From the NCBI RefSeq assembly GCF_001638985.1, contig NW_017265155.1, forward strand, positions 682,001 to 746,000: DNA of 64,000 bases, in the 5' to 3' direction. The stretch comes from Phycomyces blakesleeanus NRRL 1555(-) (lineage: Eukaryota; Mucoromycota; Mucoromycetes; Mucorales; Phycomycetaceae). Below the pieces are notes generated by a model that ran no database searches, had not been told where the DNA came from, and was given only the letters and a program-made list of their open reading frames with translations. How positions within the stretch are numbered: the first letter of the stretch is position 1; each line of letters opens with the position of its first letter. This document shows positions 1 through 12,600 of the stretch, piece by piece. The position numbers and the translations under genes were made by a program.

Positions 1-1320
1 AAAGGGAAAAGAAATAAAAAAGAAATCGTGTTTAGGTTTTTATTAGAAAAAAATATATATTTATAAATGTCAATGGAGAATTTTTATGACTCCAAAAAAT
101 GAAAACATGTGTAGGTAGATAAACGTAATCAACTGACACAAATGCATTACCTCTACGCTTTCGTAGTTCGTGTCTACTTGTGCCAGCTATATATATATAC
201 ATGTATATATACAAGAGCATGTATAAATGAGGAAGAAAAAGAAGTAAAAAAAAAAAGATAACAAGATAGTTTGATCGGCGTGTTTAGATTGTGTAAATAA
301 GATAAATGTTATTAGCGATTCCACAATTTAAATGGCGATGCATATCATGTCAAGACCTTACAGACTGTGGTGCATTTGTCGTAGGCATTATTAGACTATA
401 AGACAATATATATATATAAATATATAAAGAAGTAGAGAGAGAGAAAGGGAAAATAAGAGAGGGGTTGAAAGCAAATTCATTGCGGACAAAGAACTAAGAA
501 ATTGTGACAGACAAGGACTGCTTGCTTTATTCCTAGAAACTTTCACATTACATTTTGCATTCCACGAATGACAGAGGAGAATTGGCGGCAGCTTTGAATA
601 CAGTATCAAAAAGAACAATACAATAAAAAATTATTAAATTCTCGGTTATGAAAACAATTAGGCTTTTTTTTACAGAGTACATGTAATATACTGTGCTTAT
701 GAATGTAACCTGATAACATATCAAGAAAATTATAGTAAAAATCGAGAAATTAGTGACAAGAAAATGAAATGTGGTATTAAATGATCAATTGAATATAATG
801 TAGCAAGTAAAATAGCATAGATACACATGCTTGGTAGTCATGGCATTAGATTTGTATTTTATCACATTGCCTTTAAAATAATCATTGACCAACATTACTA
901 TCACACAAGCATCAAAGACATGTAGTTCTTTGCTAGTAATATAAATATTTGCACAAAGGTTAGTTCGAATATCAAATATTTATTTATGCGTTTAAGAAAT
1001 TCATTTAATAGCACTGTAGTTTTTATTATGGTGGTTAAAAAAAGGCTTGTTTTGGTCCTACATTATGGTATAAAAAAAAAAGAAAACTTTAGTAAGAAGG
1101 TTTTGCAGATTTCTTGGGAGATTTAAAGGCTGTTTTGAGGTTAAACTTCGAAAAACACCCCCTTAAATCGCCTTGGAAATAGCTCTCGAAATCATCTTTT
1201 TTTTGTTGATCAAGCGAACCAGCGAGGAAAAATTCCATTATCTTCTTCCAAATCAGAGAACAGGACACTAGAAAGGCTTTGGTAGTGAGATATGCTGGCT
1301 AAAACTTCCCACTTTCAAAT

Positions 1321-1408
1321 ATCGAATTCTGGAAGATATTACTACTATACTTACTCTTAGGCTTCGGCTCACGGATTTTTTTTTGTCGTAATATCTTGAA
1401 GATTCGAT
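1321..1408. repeat. Short imperfect inverted repeat (foldback)
   Basis: A 21-base arm at 1321-1342 (ATCGAATTCTGGAAGATATT...) is repeated in reverse complement, with a few mismatches, at 1388-1408, around a loop of about 45 bases. It could be the remnant of a small MITE or chance hairpin DNA; no target duplication is evident. Confidence 0.4.
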
Positions 1409-2535
1409 AAGTGATATATTAAGTAGTGTATATATATTTCTGTACTGTACTTAATATGCACTCGGCCTTTTTCTGCTAATTTGTAAATGACTTCTTTAAC
1501 TTGTCTGTTTAGCTCTACTCGCATTTAAAGACTTTATTCTTTTTTTACAAATCCCGTGTAAAAGTAGATAAAACTCTAAACTAAAAGCCCATTAACTTTT
1601 AATAGAAATAAACCAGGTAACTACACTGTCTTGTACTGCAATAGCCTTTTAATTAGCTTCTACTTTAATACAAGCAAATTTTCTGGATTTATCTTACTCT
1701 AATGTAAGAATACCATCATTGTAAGGTACACATAATAATGATATAAATAATTGTTAGAAATAATCTAGAACGATATTTCAAAGTGTTAGATTATCAATAA
1801 GTCCGGATTTTACGAGAATCCAATATTTTACAGCATAATTATAAAGTTTATTAAACATTCGCAACATTCAATTGTTCACCTTCATCTCAAGCTGATAGCT
1901 AATAATATCAATTTTGACAGATCTGAATACACTATAGAGAAAAAAAGACGATATTAGTGAGATTGTTGCAAGCTTTCTAAGGTTAGAAATGTGTTTTATT
2001 GTGGAATTTTATTTGATCACTGATTTCCCTCTCTTTTATATATATCCTACTTTTACCCCACCATGTTTTTGCATTGACTGCATAAAACACCTTTTTCCCA
2101 GCTTCCTCACCCAGTACAAAAATAAATATAATAAAATCATTCAAATGTAATAGTTTATCTACTCAGTAACAAACCCCCTGAATCCGGGTTACATCCTATT
2201 TCATAAAGATAGCATCTTATATAAACCAGATTCTTATTATAAAACATATTTATAATCAAAAAATTAGTATAGTTGTATCATGACTATTAGTTATAAAAGA
2301 GGTACGAATTACACCATAGACGAGCTGATAAGAATTTCATATTGAAACTACCCATATTTACAAAAATCTTGGGGATTCTTATAAGCAGCTCAAGTCTCTT
2401 TTGGTATAAATAATAATAATATAAAATTATTTCCAAACATAATAGACTGTAGGGAAAAAACCACGATTGGTTTGAAGAACTTGTAACTTTGACATGTCTG
2501 GCATATACTAAGTTTAGGGCACTCTAGACTTATCT

Positions 2536-2687
2536 TAGAGCATCCACAGCGGTTTATTTAAGCCTAAAGTCACATTGTTTTATTGCTCGAATGGTTTAGG
2601 GAAGCGCTGAATTTAGATATCCGTTAAATAATTGCCTATAAAAAATTGGGTAAAACATTTATTTAGACAAACTACTGTGGATGAAAG
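2536..2687. repeat. MITE-like foldback with GCATCCACAG-type ends
   Basis: GAGCATCCACAGCGGTTTA near 2539 reappears inverted near 2660-2686 (reverse complement TCATCCACAGTAGTTTGTC...). A third, more diverged inverted copy of the same motif lies near 2738-2760. The roughly 150-bp hairpin with conserved ends and an AT-rich middle has the build of a miniature inverted-repeat transposable element. No coding capacity. Class is not assigned. Confidence 0.45.
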
Positions 2688-4321
2688 AAAAAAACTAAAT
2701 TTTATATCTAAATTTGCATATTCAGCGAGTTTACACAAACCTCTATAGATGCTTTATAGGCCTAACTTTCAAGACAAAGGAGGCATAATCTGTAACATAT
2801 TTTTATAATACATGTAGTAGCTACTTGGTAACAATGATAATACAGATTTATGAGTGTATTATTTCAAGGTATTGTAATATTATGGTAGGAAAAAAAACCT
2901 GTTTTCTTTAAAACTCTTGACCCTATATTCAAAAAACGTCTGCATGTTGTAGAATAAACTTTTTATTTTTGCTAGCTGTCATGCAAGAATGATATCAATA
3001 AGCTGTATGTAAAATATAACTTCACACCCGGGAAAAGTGATATTTTCAAAGGCTGGATCTGAATAAAGACAAAAGTCTTGGGATACATTGGAAAACATTT
3101 GGTGTTTTTGTCGTCAATATTGACCAGAATTTCAACAGCTTTATAGCTCTAGACGAATATAATCACAGTTGTAAATGTACCTGTATTATCATACTAAGCT
3201 ACATTATATATTAAAATATAAAAGTTACTTAGTACGTCGTAAAGAAAGATAATAAACAATACCTCATTAATTAGTTTTAATGAACTCTTTTAGTGACCGT
3301 GTGAAGTTTGCTTAGTGCAGTAAGTAGGACAACGATGTGAATCAAATTGTTTAAAGGCGGTTGATTTGTGTGTGAATAGTCCGAAGAACATCTGTACCGC
3401 AAAATTGATGATATTCAACAGACACCTCATCAGTTAACGAGAAATAGATCGGGGCCAACCGGCCCCCCCTGCTCCCTCCCTATCTATACATTCGTTACAT
3501 CTATAGCTGTATCCTTTATTACAATACATTACACATGCTTTGCTGTTTACGTTTTGATTCTTCTGTGAACTTTTAACTTTTTTCCCCGTGTATACCGCTA
3601 ATAATTTCCCTTCCATTACACTTAAGCACATGATTGAACCGCTTTTAATGTTAATTTAGTCATATTTAACTATTCTACCTTTATAATATATATATATATT
3701 AATTGGGTTCAAGGTAAACCCTTCCAACCATAAGTTGAGTGTAACGATAAGGCTTAGCCTGATAAAGTTTTCTTTATATCTTCACAGAAAAATCAAAGTT
3801 CAGTCCGGCCGTTTGGATTATAACACAAATTTGAATTTGGTTAAAAAAGAGATATGCGTATTAATGTTATCTCCAAGTAAAAATACGAAAAAAGTAGAGG
3901 TAGCCTTTATACATATATTGCTTCTTTAATTGGATTCAAATTTGGGTCATTACCCATCCCGCTCCAATATATATACAAACGATAATAAAAGTCAATTTAC
4001 AAGAAGAAGAGAAGTCTATTTGATGAATTAAGAGTTGTAGTTTACCCTACATGTACCTTCTAATGGTACAGAGATTAATTATCGAGTTTTTAAGCAGAAA
4101 AAAAAACACATAATTATCATCTATTAAAGAATGTGCCCAGAATTATATTAAACAAAATGGATATAGTAATGGAAGATATAAATGCTTGAGATTGTCCAGT
4201 GTTCTCCGTTCTTGTGTGTCTCTTCGATTCTTTTGTATTGATATCTTTTATTACCGAAGCAAGTTTTGGAATGAAGAAATATTTTTCAAATATAAACATA
4301 AAATATTGTTCGAAAAAGACT

Positions 4322-5215
4322 TTAGAGACCCAGAGTCTTTCTAGCGTTCTCACGCACGATCTCGTTGTAGCGTTCACGGTCTGTCCGCCATACTTTCTAA
4401 TCAATCCCCAAATAAAGCATGCGTGCGTTAACATCTTATCTTTTGTATGTACATGAATATACAGATACAGATACATATATAGTTATATAAACACACACAC
4501 ACACACACACCCACATTACGTCTAATAACTTACACAAGCATCGATATTGGCACCACTCTCATCATTAGGCTCTGTTTAAACGATAAGTTTCTCTTTGCAT
4601 CACATACACAGATATATGTTCTTTTTTCTTACCTGCCAGCATGCTTACCACACTCAATAGAATTTTCTCCACGCTCTGCACTGGGCTCCAGCGTTCAGAA
4701 CTACTCTCATACATATTCGGATCATCTCCAGGGGCATGAAGAATTGAGATGCATACAGTGCCATTGGAGTAGACATTAGGGTGAAAAAAGTCACAAGTAA
4801 ACTTCATCGTAGGAGGACTGAGAGGGTAATCCTTGGGGAAAACAAGTGTAGCTGGGAACAAACCACCCTCAAAAGGCGTGCCTTCAGGTCCACTATAAAA
4901 CATATATGTATTCATAAATAGACATGGTTATGATTTTCATTATTGAGAACATACGCAATGAGGGCTTCCCATTCGAAGAAGTTATTTTCATCAATAGGAC
5001 CTAATCAATACAAAGTGTTAGGATAGCATGCAATATTGTGATTTTGATTTTATACCTGCAGTGATGCCTTCGGGAGCATTCAATGTTAATTCTATCAAGA
5101 AAAAAAAAAGTAGAATATGAGTGTAATGCTAGCCTAAAGACAATATTCATTTACCCCTGTACTCTGTCATAAGACGCTTTAGGGCGGTAGAGCCTGTTCC
5201 TCGATTGGCATACAT
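4322..5215 (-). CDS. UBC7: Ubiquitin-conjugating enzyme E2, UBC7/UBE2G family
   Basis: Six exons (5155-5215, 5056-5091, 4955-5000, 4633-4892, 4534-4571, 4322-4396) join in frame to 171 residues. The whole UBC fold is visible: the [11 protein letters not shown]-terminal helix, the HPN motif at about 85-87 and the catalytic cysteine at about 95 in [10 protein letters not shown]. The acidic loop insertion after it ([13 protein letters not shown]) and the C-terminal [12 protein letters not shown] helix are hallmarks of the UBC7/UBE2G2 subfamily. In this family the E2 charges ubiquitin and works with ER-membrane RING E3s in ER-associated degradation. The start codon is the only ATG in frame with exon 1 and sits in a TTACCATG context. 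Every exon border uses GT-AG. The length matches UBE2G proteins. The gene is transcribed towards the left, 208 bp downstream of the ESSS gene; no functional link is implied. Confidence 0.95.
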
Positions 5216-5423
5216 GGTAAAGACAAAAACAAATAAATAAAAGCAGGAAGAAAAAGGGAAACACGTCCTTAAAGAGTCTGTTTAATCCCCGCAAAGACTT
5301 CTCAACTTTCAAAGCACACATTCTGTATCAATTGTAAACGCTTTTTGATTGAAGTTATTCTTTATGTATATTTGTATTTTATTTTGTAAAGGTGAATTAG
5401 GTTCATTTCTAGGTGCCAATTAC

Positions 5424-6005
5424 TTAAACAGAAGTAGGATGTTCAAAAGTGATACCCTTCTCCTGGAGAGACTTCTCAGCCTCCTTCTTAGCCCAAGTAA
5501 CAACACTAGATACATTCGAAAAAAAAAGAAACGAAGAAAAAAAATAATTCAATAAACCCCATTTAAAATTGCATTATATGCTTTATATCTCTCTATATCT
5601 ATTCCTATAACAGCTCCTTATTACCTAGTGTCGGGCTTGTATGCCAAAGCAACGGCCATCAATGCCATACCACCACCCATACCCCAATAGTAGATATCTT
5701 CCCATTCCTCCTTAACACGTTTCTAAAAAAAATAGTAATAAAAAATGTATATGCAAAAAATTAGATAAATGCACATTATAAATTCTAAATTGAATGTTGA
5801 ATTTCGAGTGTATATAATCCAAAGATTGGGTACTACAAAAACCAGCAAAAAAAAACACAAAAAAAGAAAAATGTATAATTCTACATGCCTTTTCGCTGAA
5901 GAAGTAACCTCCGGGCTCATTCCATTGAGGAGTACCGTGACCGCCACGACGCATGACGGTGGGACGGGTAAGGCGGGTGGATCGTGTAAAGACTCGTGCG
6001 AACAT
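5424..6005 (-). CDS. NDUFB11: NADH:ubiquinone oxidoreductase (complex I) ESSS subunit, NDUFB11-like
   Basis: Three exons give about 98 residues: an Arg-rich N-terminus (MFARVFTRSTRLTRPT) that looks like a mitochondrial presequence, then GTPQWNEPGGYFFSEK, then a second exon with KRVKEEWEDIYYWGMGGGM followed by a hydrophobic stretch (ALMAVALAY) that is the single membrane helix, then KPDTSVVTWAKKEAEKSL. The EPxGYxFxEK, KEEWEDIYYWG and KPDTSxxTWA motifs are typical of fungal ESSS accessory subunits of the proton-pumping membrane arm. Odd point: the first intron appears to use a GC donor (AAG|GCATGT); the nearest GT donor makes an immediate stop. The gene starts 461 bp from the divergent methyltransferase, so the two may share an upstream region. 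A signal of this size could be missed by gene finders. Confidence 0.85.
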
Positions 6006-6466
6006 GTGGATTATTAGAGATGTCGGTTGGCTCTAATGAGACCTTTTTTGTTTTGGTGTACTTTCGCCAGCAACCTCGCTTGCAGACGTCATTCGATTTC
6101 ATACTCCGTAATCATCTAAACCTATTAGTGTTGAACAAGATTTGGACAAGACAATGAAATATGTGTATATATTTGGATATGACAGTGGCATGCTGTTATA
6201 CACAACGCGACACCATAAACGCTGGTTCTCTATTGACAAGATTGTCCAGTAATACCGTTTGAAATCAAATTAAAGGAGAATAAGTCTATTGATAGTATTG
6301 ACCAATAAGATAACACACATCCTGAGTACAACGAAGAGTTAAGCACAGATGTTTTTTTTTTCCTAAAGGTATAAAACGCATTGGCATTTTTGTTTTTGTT
6401 TTTCTGATCATATCAAGATCTCTCTACTCAATCTTAAACATATTTACCTTTAACCTTTTAAAAACA
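6006..6466. promoter_or_regulatory. Divergent intergenic region between ESSS (-) and methyltransferase (+)
   Basis: A 461-bp interval with the start codons of two divergent genes on either side must contain both upstream regions. I see an AT-rich stretch near 6361-6425 next to the methyltransferase start but no unambiguous TATA box or shared element. Confidence 0.4.
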
Positions 6467-7738
6467 ATGCAAACTCAAGGAATTGAATATGACAGCGAGC
6501 GTGTTGGTTTCCGTTGGGAAGGTGGACGTCGATTGGCTGATCAAGAAGATGTGGCCTACTTATTGCCAAGTGACAAAGGGGAAGTTGACCGTCTCCAGAT
6601 GAACCATATTCTAGCAAAGTAAGTTAATAAATCATTTGAAATAATACACTGTCCCTAAAATTCGATGCCTTTTTTTTGCTATTTTTTTTTAGAATGATGT
6701 TGAAAGGGTAAGTGGTTTCTAAGGTAATCATAAAAAGAAAATACCTTTCTTACATAGTCCAACAGTCTCTTTAAGTCGCCTATTCATGACAAGCTAGAAA
6801 AGGGAATCAAGGTGCTGGATATTGGATGTGGCCCTGGATGGTGGACTTTGGTGAGTTTATTTTTCTTTTCTTTTTTTATTATACACATATAAAAGAATTG
6901 TTACCAAAATTTTAACTTTTATAATTCACCTCATTAGGAAATGGCTCGCTTGTATCCAAAATCCGAGTTTGTTGCTATTGACATGGCCGATGTCTTTGTG
7001 ATGGATAATAAGCCCCCAAACGTTACATTCCAGATCTCCAATGCTGCCAGTGGACTGATGTTTGAAGACAATACTTTTGATTTTGTATTCCAACGTTATC
7101 TTGTGATGGGGTTCACAATAGAGCAGTACAAGCAATCAATTAAGGAAATCAAGCGTATTCTGAAGCCAGAGGGCATTATCGAGGTTTTGGAGTTGGTCAT
7201 TGATTATATTGACGCTGGACCGGCATTCCAACAAATTGGAACTTGGAGTATGTGATACGAAATCTTTTTGTGTTCCCAATCATGAAGATCTCACCTTTTC
7301 GTAGTTACTCAAGCAATGGAGGCAAGAAACTTGGACTGTTTCATTGCCGATCATATCTCAACCTATTTCCAAGAAGAAGGACTTGTTAAGATCAAGGACA
7401 TCAATTACTCAATCCCAATTGGTAAGCATCCAAAAAGTGATTTTGTTTGTTTGCGTTTTAAATATCACGTAAATATTTTCTTCAAAACAAAGAAATTATT
7501 TATGTATTTTATTTTATATATTAACTCGATTTATTTATTAGGCCGCTGGGGAGGTGAATTTGGAGATCGATTCTTGGCAATTCAGCGCATGGCTCTTCCG
7601 GCTATCAAGGTTATGGTAACTGAATTGACATCTGCAACAGGAGAGGAGTACGAGGCTACGATGACACAGGCATTTGATGAGACCACCAGCCACCAGACGT
7701 CAACTCGCTTCCGATTGATTCATGGCAGTAAGCCCTGA
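6467..7738 (+). CDS. Class I SAM-dependent methyltransferase (methyltransferase-domain-25/11 type)
   Basis: Six exons (6467-6618, 6693-6707, 6766-6850, 6938-7247, 7305-7421, 7542-7738) sum to 876 nt, 291 residues. The second exon is a 15-nt microexon. Motif I for SAM binding, VLDIGCGPG, lies at 72-80. It is followed by the acidic end of strand 2 (FVAIDMADVF), by NAASGLMFEDNTFDFVFQRY (motif II/III region) and by EIKRILKPEGIIEVLELV, the strand-4/5 region of class I Rossmann methyltransferases. The N-terminal DQEDVAYLLPSDKGEVDRLQMNH segment is a common lead-in in fungal UMTA/TAM-like methyltransferases. The substrate cannot be told from sequence. No signal peptide or membrane helix. The start is the ATG at 6467 in an AACAATG context. 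An AATAAA signal follows at about 7795. Confidence 0.85.
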
Positions 7739-8690
7739 AGATTTGAATTAGGAACCTTATCAAGTACTACAGGCTTTAAAGAAATTCATTTTACTCAATA
7801 AATTATTAATATATATATATATATATAAAAGTGTCTGCCCGTACAATAAAAGGCAGTGTGCTACGATGCGATACAGAAGTGAGATTGGTTACATGCATCT
7901 TAAAGATACGTCAACAGCCTGCAGCTTACATCATCTGCAAGGATATGCATTGAATTCGAGCCCTGATATCGCATGATTCAAAGTGAACCCATGGACTGAA
8001 CACACAATGATGGTCCGTGATGAGTTGTACTTCATTAGTAGCACAATTAATACAACCACGAGCAAAAATAGACAAGAATGGAAATTGGTTTAGATAGAGG
8101 TAGAGTGGCGCATGTTATTCAAGCTGTGAAGAATAATGTAATGCAATAATAATAGTAGTAGTCAAGGAGGGCATTTTATTTAAGTAAGTCCCCTTGTACA
8201 CCCATGATCATCTTTACATCGTTTCCCCTACTGTTAATTGGGTTTAATGAAAGTAAGGACAAGACTCTTATGAACAGTCATGGCTCAATTGCCACGCCTG
8301 ATGCACTGTGCAACGTAATATAACTCGGAGATAGACTGTTCCGTATTGGTGTATTATGATATTAGATCGTTCTATGCAATATATACATTTGTATATCTGG
8401 GGTCTTTGTATTATACATTTTGTCATGACAACTTACACAACCCATGATTATGTCTTGATTACATCACCTAGGTAATATAGAGTAAGAACGCTGGAGCTTG
8501 TAACAAAAAGGAATGGAAAGAAAGGGATATGGTTACCAAGTTACAGTAGCCTGGGCTACTCCGAACCCTTGGTTATTGTCCAACACATGTTTTTCAATTC
8601 ATAAAACACCAATAAAATAAACAGCTGTCTCTTGTGAATGGCCACATAATTAAAATTATAGAAATAATGGACTTCAAAGGAGATCTAAAA

Positions 8691-8726
8691 GGGGGGGGGG
8701 GGGGGGTTTTTTTTTTTTCCCCTGGA

Positions 8727-8758
<32 letters not shown>
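8691..8758. repeat. G16 / T-run / C30 homopolymer cluster
   Basis: A run of about 16 G, then about 12 T, a short CCCCTGGAAA and then about 30 C. The G and C runs are complementary and could pair into a hairpin. Such runs are prone to sequencing or assembly error, and this may mark a patched or collapsed position rather than biology. Confidence 0.8.
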
Positions 8759-8760
<2 letters not shown>

Positions 8761-9524
8761 AAAAATAAAACCAATGCGACCGCCATTTATATTTAATTAT
8801 TTATTTTTACTCTTTTTTTTTAACAAAAAAACTTTTTGAGAATAAAGTATATACTAGTGAATATTGAGCTATAAAACTAAGCTTCTTCATAGATACTCTG
8901 ACTGGGTGTGTGAAGCCAAAAAACATCCAAGTAAAGGGAATAAGAGAGTCATTCGACTGGTGTAGCACTCTGTAGTTTCCAGCAGTGCAGAATAGCCACG
9001 CGCCCACCTGTTGTACGACAGTTGCCTAGGTTTTTCTTGTCCGCTCTTTATTTTTGCACCCACAATAGTTGCACTTTCATATACATCTCTTTCTCTCTCT
9101 CTCTCTCTCTCTTGCTTTCCATTTCTTCTCTTCCTTCTCTCCTTCATTCCATGACCATTTGAATAAAATTGTTTTGTCTTTTACTCATCCTCTGCGAATT
9201 GTTCGCCATTATACCCACACGTCTTGCATTCAATTAATCTCTCATCACCATCTCGTACAACATCTGGAACTCACCATAATTTATACTGTATTTTATCGTA
9301 TTTTACTGCAACCAACACTGCACCGAAAAATAAAAAAATACATTCAAAAAATACACACACACAAACGCACAAACACAAACATACACCACACCACTTCAAT
9401 ACAACTCATTCAGCAAAACACTCCCAGTGTCCGTCTAGGATCACACGCCTCTTTAATCCTCCTGTCCTTAAGATACATTCACGCGTATAAATATTCCTTT
9501 TGACCCAAAGCGTAACCCCTCGAG

Positions 9525-9637
9525 GTAAGATCAAATATACATATACATATATATATAATTTATATTTATTATTATTCACAAAGAAAATCGACAATCAAAC
9601 CAAGAAATAATAACCAATAATTCTTTTGTTCCTGTAG
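9525..9637 (+). other. Probable 5'UTR intron of the GAR-domain gene
   Basis: CTCGAG|GTAAGA at 9525 and TTGTTCCTGTAG ending at 9637 are good splice sites 113 bp apart, and the start codon follows 12 bases later. There is no upstream in-frame ATG that would make the first exon coding. Confidence 0.5.
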
Positions 9638-9649
9638 AACTGCCCTCAA

Positions 9650-12600
9650 ATGATGGCCAACACACACCCAGGGTCTGCCCTGAGTGCTTTCCCTTCACCA
9701 GCTCAGTCTACTAAATCAATATCTCTTCAGGAGACAGCTTATGAGAGACTCATGGCAGCACCAATTCCTGACCGGGAGATTAGGGAAATTCTTAATCTTC
9801 ACGAGTCCCTCACGCTTTATGAGCTGATGGACGGCTTTGATACCATTACCAGCAAATTATTGCACTGGCTAGAATCAGCTCATCTTGCCGTATTCACCCT
9901 TGAACAGAATGTAAAAGAAGATACAATGGAACCCAAGGAGACACAACCTTTAACTGAAGTTGTTAACCGCATGGAACCCTATATTGGCATGCTGATCGAG
10001 ATCGGCGAGGCCCTTGAGGAGAAATACGAAGACCAGGATGACCAAGACATGGCCAACCGCCTTTCAAGCCAAAGAAGGCGTGAAGCAGCAAAGAGTGCAA
10101 TCACTAAAATTCAGTATGAATGGTCCGGGCTCCAGCATTTTCTGGCGTCGGTAATCAAGCAAGTCGATTGCGCAAATGAAAAGAAAGAATTAATTCGGGT
10201 GATGGAGCGGGTGTCACTCGAGATGGACGATATGTCGACGATGATCTTTCAATTCCAGGAACGACGCCATGCCGTAGCAATGGCTACATCTTCCTCTACT
10301 TTCACATCTGATACCCCCCAACAGTCTGCAATATCTGAAAACGAAAAATGGCTGCAGCAAAAGGGTGAAGACATTCTGGCCGAAATTGATAGCAAGGTCG
10401 AACCACTGTTTCATGAGATCGAACGGGTGCATGCGCGCATGAAGTCCGGGACTCTGCCGGTGGACCGGTCGGGTGTACTAGCCAAGAAGCACCTTATGGT
10501 TCAAGAAAAATGGGAATATTTCCGTATCGACCTCTCCGAACTCAAAAATGATGTTAAAGAAGAACGCTGGCAAGCCATTTTTCGCCAGGTGGCCAACGAA
10601 GTAGATACTATGATTGAAGGTCTTGATAAAGCCGCGATACAGTGTCACAATGTTATTCAGCAAGTGCGCGATTGGCATGCGACACTTGGGAGTCAGACAA
10701 ACCCCAGTCCTGGTTCGTTTGACAGATTTTCTCGCTCCCTATTACGTTCTACCACTCGCTCAGCAGCTACAGCCACTCCAGTGGCAGCACCTCCTTTGGA
10801 TAGAGAAAAGTTTCGTGCTGTTGCAGTTTCATTTGAAGCCAAGTACAAATATTACACTCCAAATATCGATCGTATGTTGACCATGTTAGCTAGTGGTATA
10901 GCTAGTCGAGCATCTCAACACAGTACTACGCAAAAACGTCATCAAAGTATGCTCCAGCGCTGGAACGGGCTCAAAGCAGTGATGGATGACTTGCGAACAC
11001 ACGACCTCGTTGACACGGAACGACTCCTAATTGAACGGCAAGCTAGTCCGGAACAAAGGGTGGACAGAAACCATAATAATTGGAAGGGTATCCGTTACCG
11101 TCCCGATCAGGAATCTATCGAAACACGTTCCAGGAGCCCCTATGGGACTAAACCGACTGTCTCACCTTCATCAAAAGCAAAGACCAATACAAAGTTAAAG
11201 TCTTCTCCGCGTGTTAGTCCTTATACTTCAATCGACGACGGCCAAAGAGCACGTAGTGCCACTCCTAGTGGCCGTGCCAGTAGTCGGGCCAGTAGTCAGG
11301 CTAGTAGCTATGCTAGTAGTACCTACACTGGTTCCACTTTTCCCAGTACCACAAACACAGGATGGCGGTCTTTGAGTCAGGCAGCAAATACCCCAGTCTC
11401 TGCTCTCAGTCCTCGTTCACAACGTACAGCCAGTCCTATGATGTTTGGACAAACAAATCAACATCAAAGCCATGTGGGAAGTACACTGAGACCAAGCACA
11501 TCTGATACATCTTCTGTTGGCTCCTCAACCATTCCTGACAGACCCGCATCTAGACGCACAAAGACACCCGGGGCTCGGCCTGCTTGGAGCTCTAGCACCA
11601 AGACAGAGAAACAAGACTTTTCAACTCTTGACCCACTATGGAAGGGAGAAGACAAAGCAGTGGCTGAAGAAGTTCCGATTGTGCTTCCTGCTCGCAAAAG
11701 TCGTGTACCAGCAACTGCTACTAATGGTACTACGTCAGGCGAGAAAAAGGAAGCGTCATGGATGAAGCCCACAAAGAGCACAATCATGCGCAAACGAGCG
11801 CAGAGCATTGACAAGTCATCTGCACCCGTAAACGATCTGCGGCCCAAGACTCCAGTGGCCCGTGCAAAGACACCTAACCCTGGGTATATGCGTGCAAAGA
11901 CCCCCACGCCTGTGCCGACAAGACCCAAGAGTAGTATGGGGCGACAAGACTTACATAGAAATAATACTTACTTATCTCCAGTGTCTGATCGTGAACGAGC
12001 TGCCTCTCCGGCAGCCCGTAGGCCTTCTCCGAGCCGGCCACCACCGGAGATTACTTCGCTCTCTCCGCCGACAAACAGACGTCCAACCTCCCCTATTCGA
12101 AGGGCTGCAACGCCATCGATGATCCCCCGGCCCAAAACTCCTTCGAGTAGTGACCGGGGTGGATTTGGGTTTGGCTACCGAGCAAACTCACCAAGTGTAT
12201 TCACAAGACCAAGATCATCGATGTTGCACTTACCACCAGTGCCTCAGTTACCGAATAGTAGTGATCTACGTTCATATACTCCAATGTCTCAAGTAATATC
12301 GTCCAATGATTCCTCCGATGATTACCTTTCCACAACGAGCTCATTTTTATCCGTGCCTCATAGCTCTCCACCCAGCAGCAAGTCAGGCAGTCCTCCTTAC
12401 CCACGAGAGCTTCTCAAAAAGCAATCAATGCCCATGCTCGCCCACCACTCTCCCCTTCGTCCAACCCACATCCCCACCCCTCGCACACCTCCGCCTCAGT
12501 CCTGCTACGGTCAGGACTCGTCAGACGATGAGCCTGGTTTTAAAGAACAAATATATAAGCCCAACAAGAAAGACCCTCTTGATATTGAAGTCGCTGCCAT

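Larger units (their letters stand above)
1..4321. other. AT-rich intergenic region without a recognisable gene
   Basis: All reading frames are short and low in complexity; I recognise no conserved peptide on either strand. The stretch holds AT microsatellites and two small foldback structures, annotated separately at 1321-1408 and 2536-2687. The only near-gene signal is the 3' end of the UBC7 gene at its right edge. Small RNA genes cannot be excluded by eye. Confidence 0.6.
7739..9649. other. Intergenic region with homopolymer anomaly and CT tract
   Basis: No conserved reading frame. The left half carries the 3' flank of the methyltransferase with an AATAAA; the middle has the G/C homopolymer anomaly at 8691-8758; the right half is a CT- and CA-rich leader (CT dinucleotides at about 9088-9112) typical of fungal promoters, followed by a probable 5'UTR intron of the next gene. 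Confidence 0.6.

Noticed and set aside
4199..4456. Plus-strand frame opposite the last UBC7 exon
   Set aside because: Shadow of the antisense gene; the minus-strand frame encodes the conserved E2 C-terminus.
7860..7980. Possible tRNA with TGCGATA/TATCGCA pairing ends and a TTCGAGCC motif
   Set aside because: Ends are ~100 bp apart and the T-arm stem and D-arm do not form; not a tRNA.
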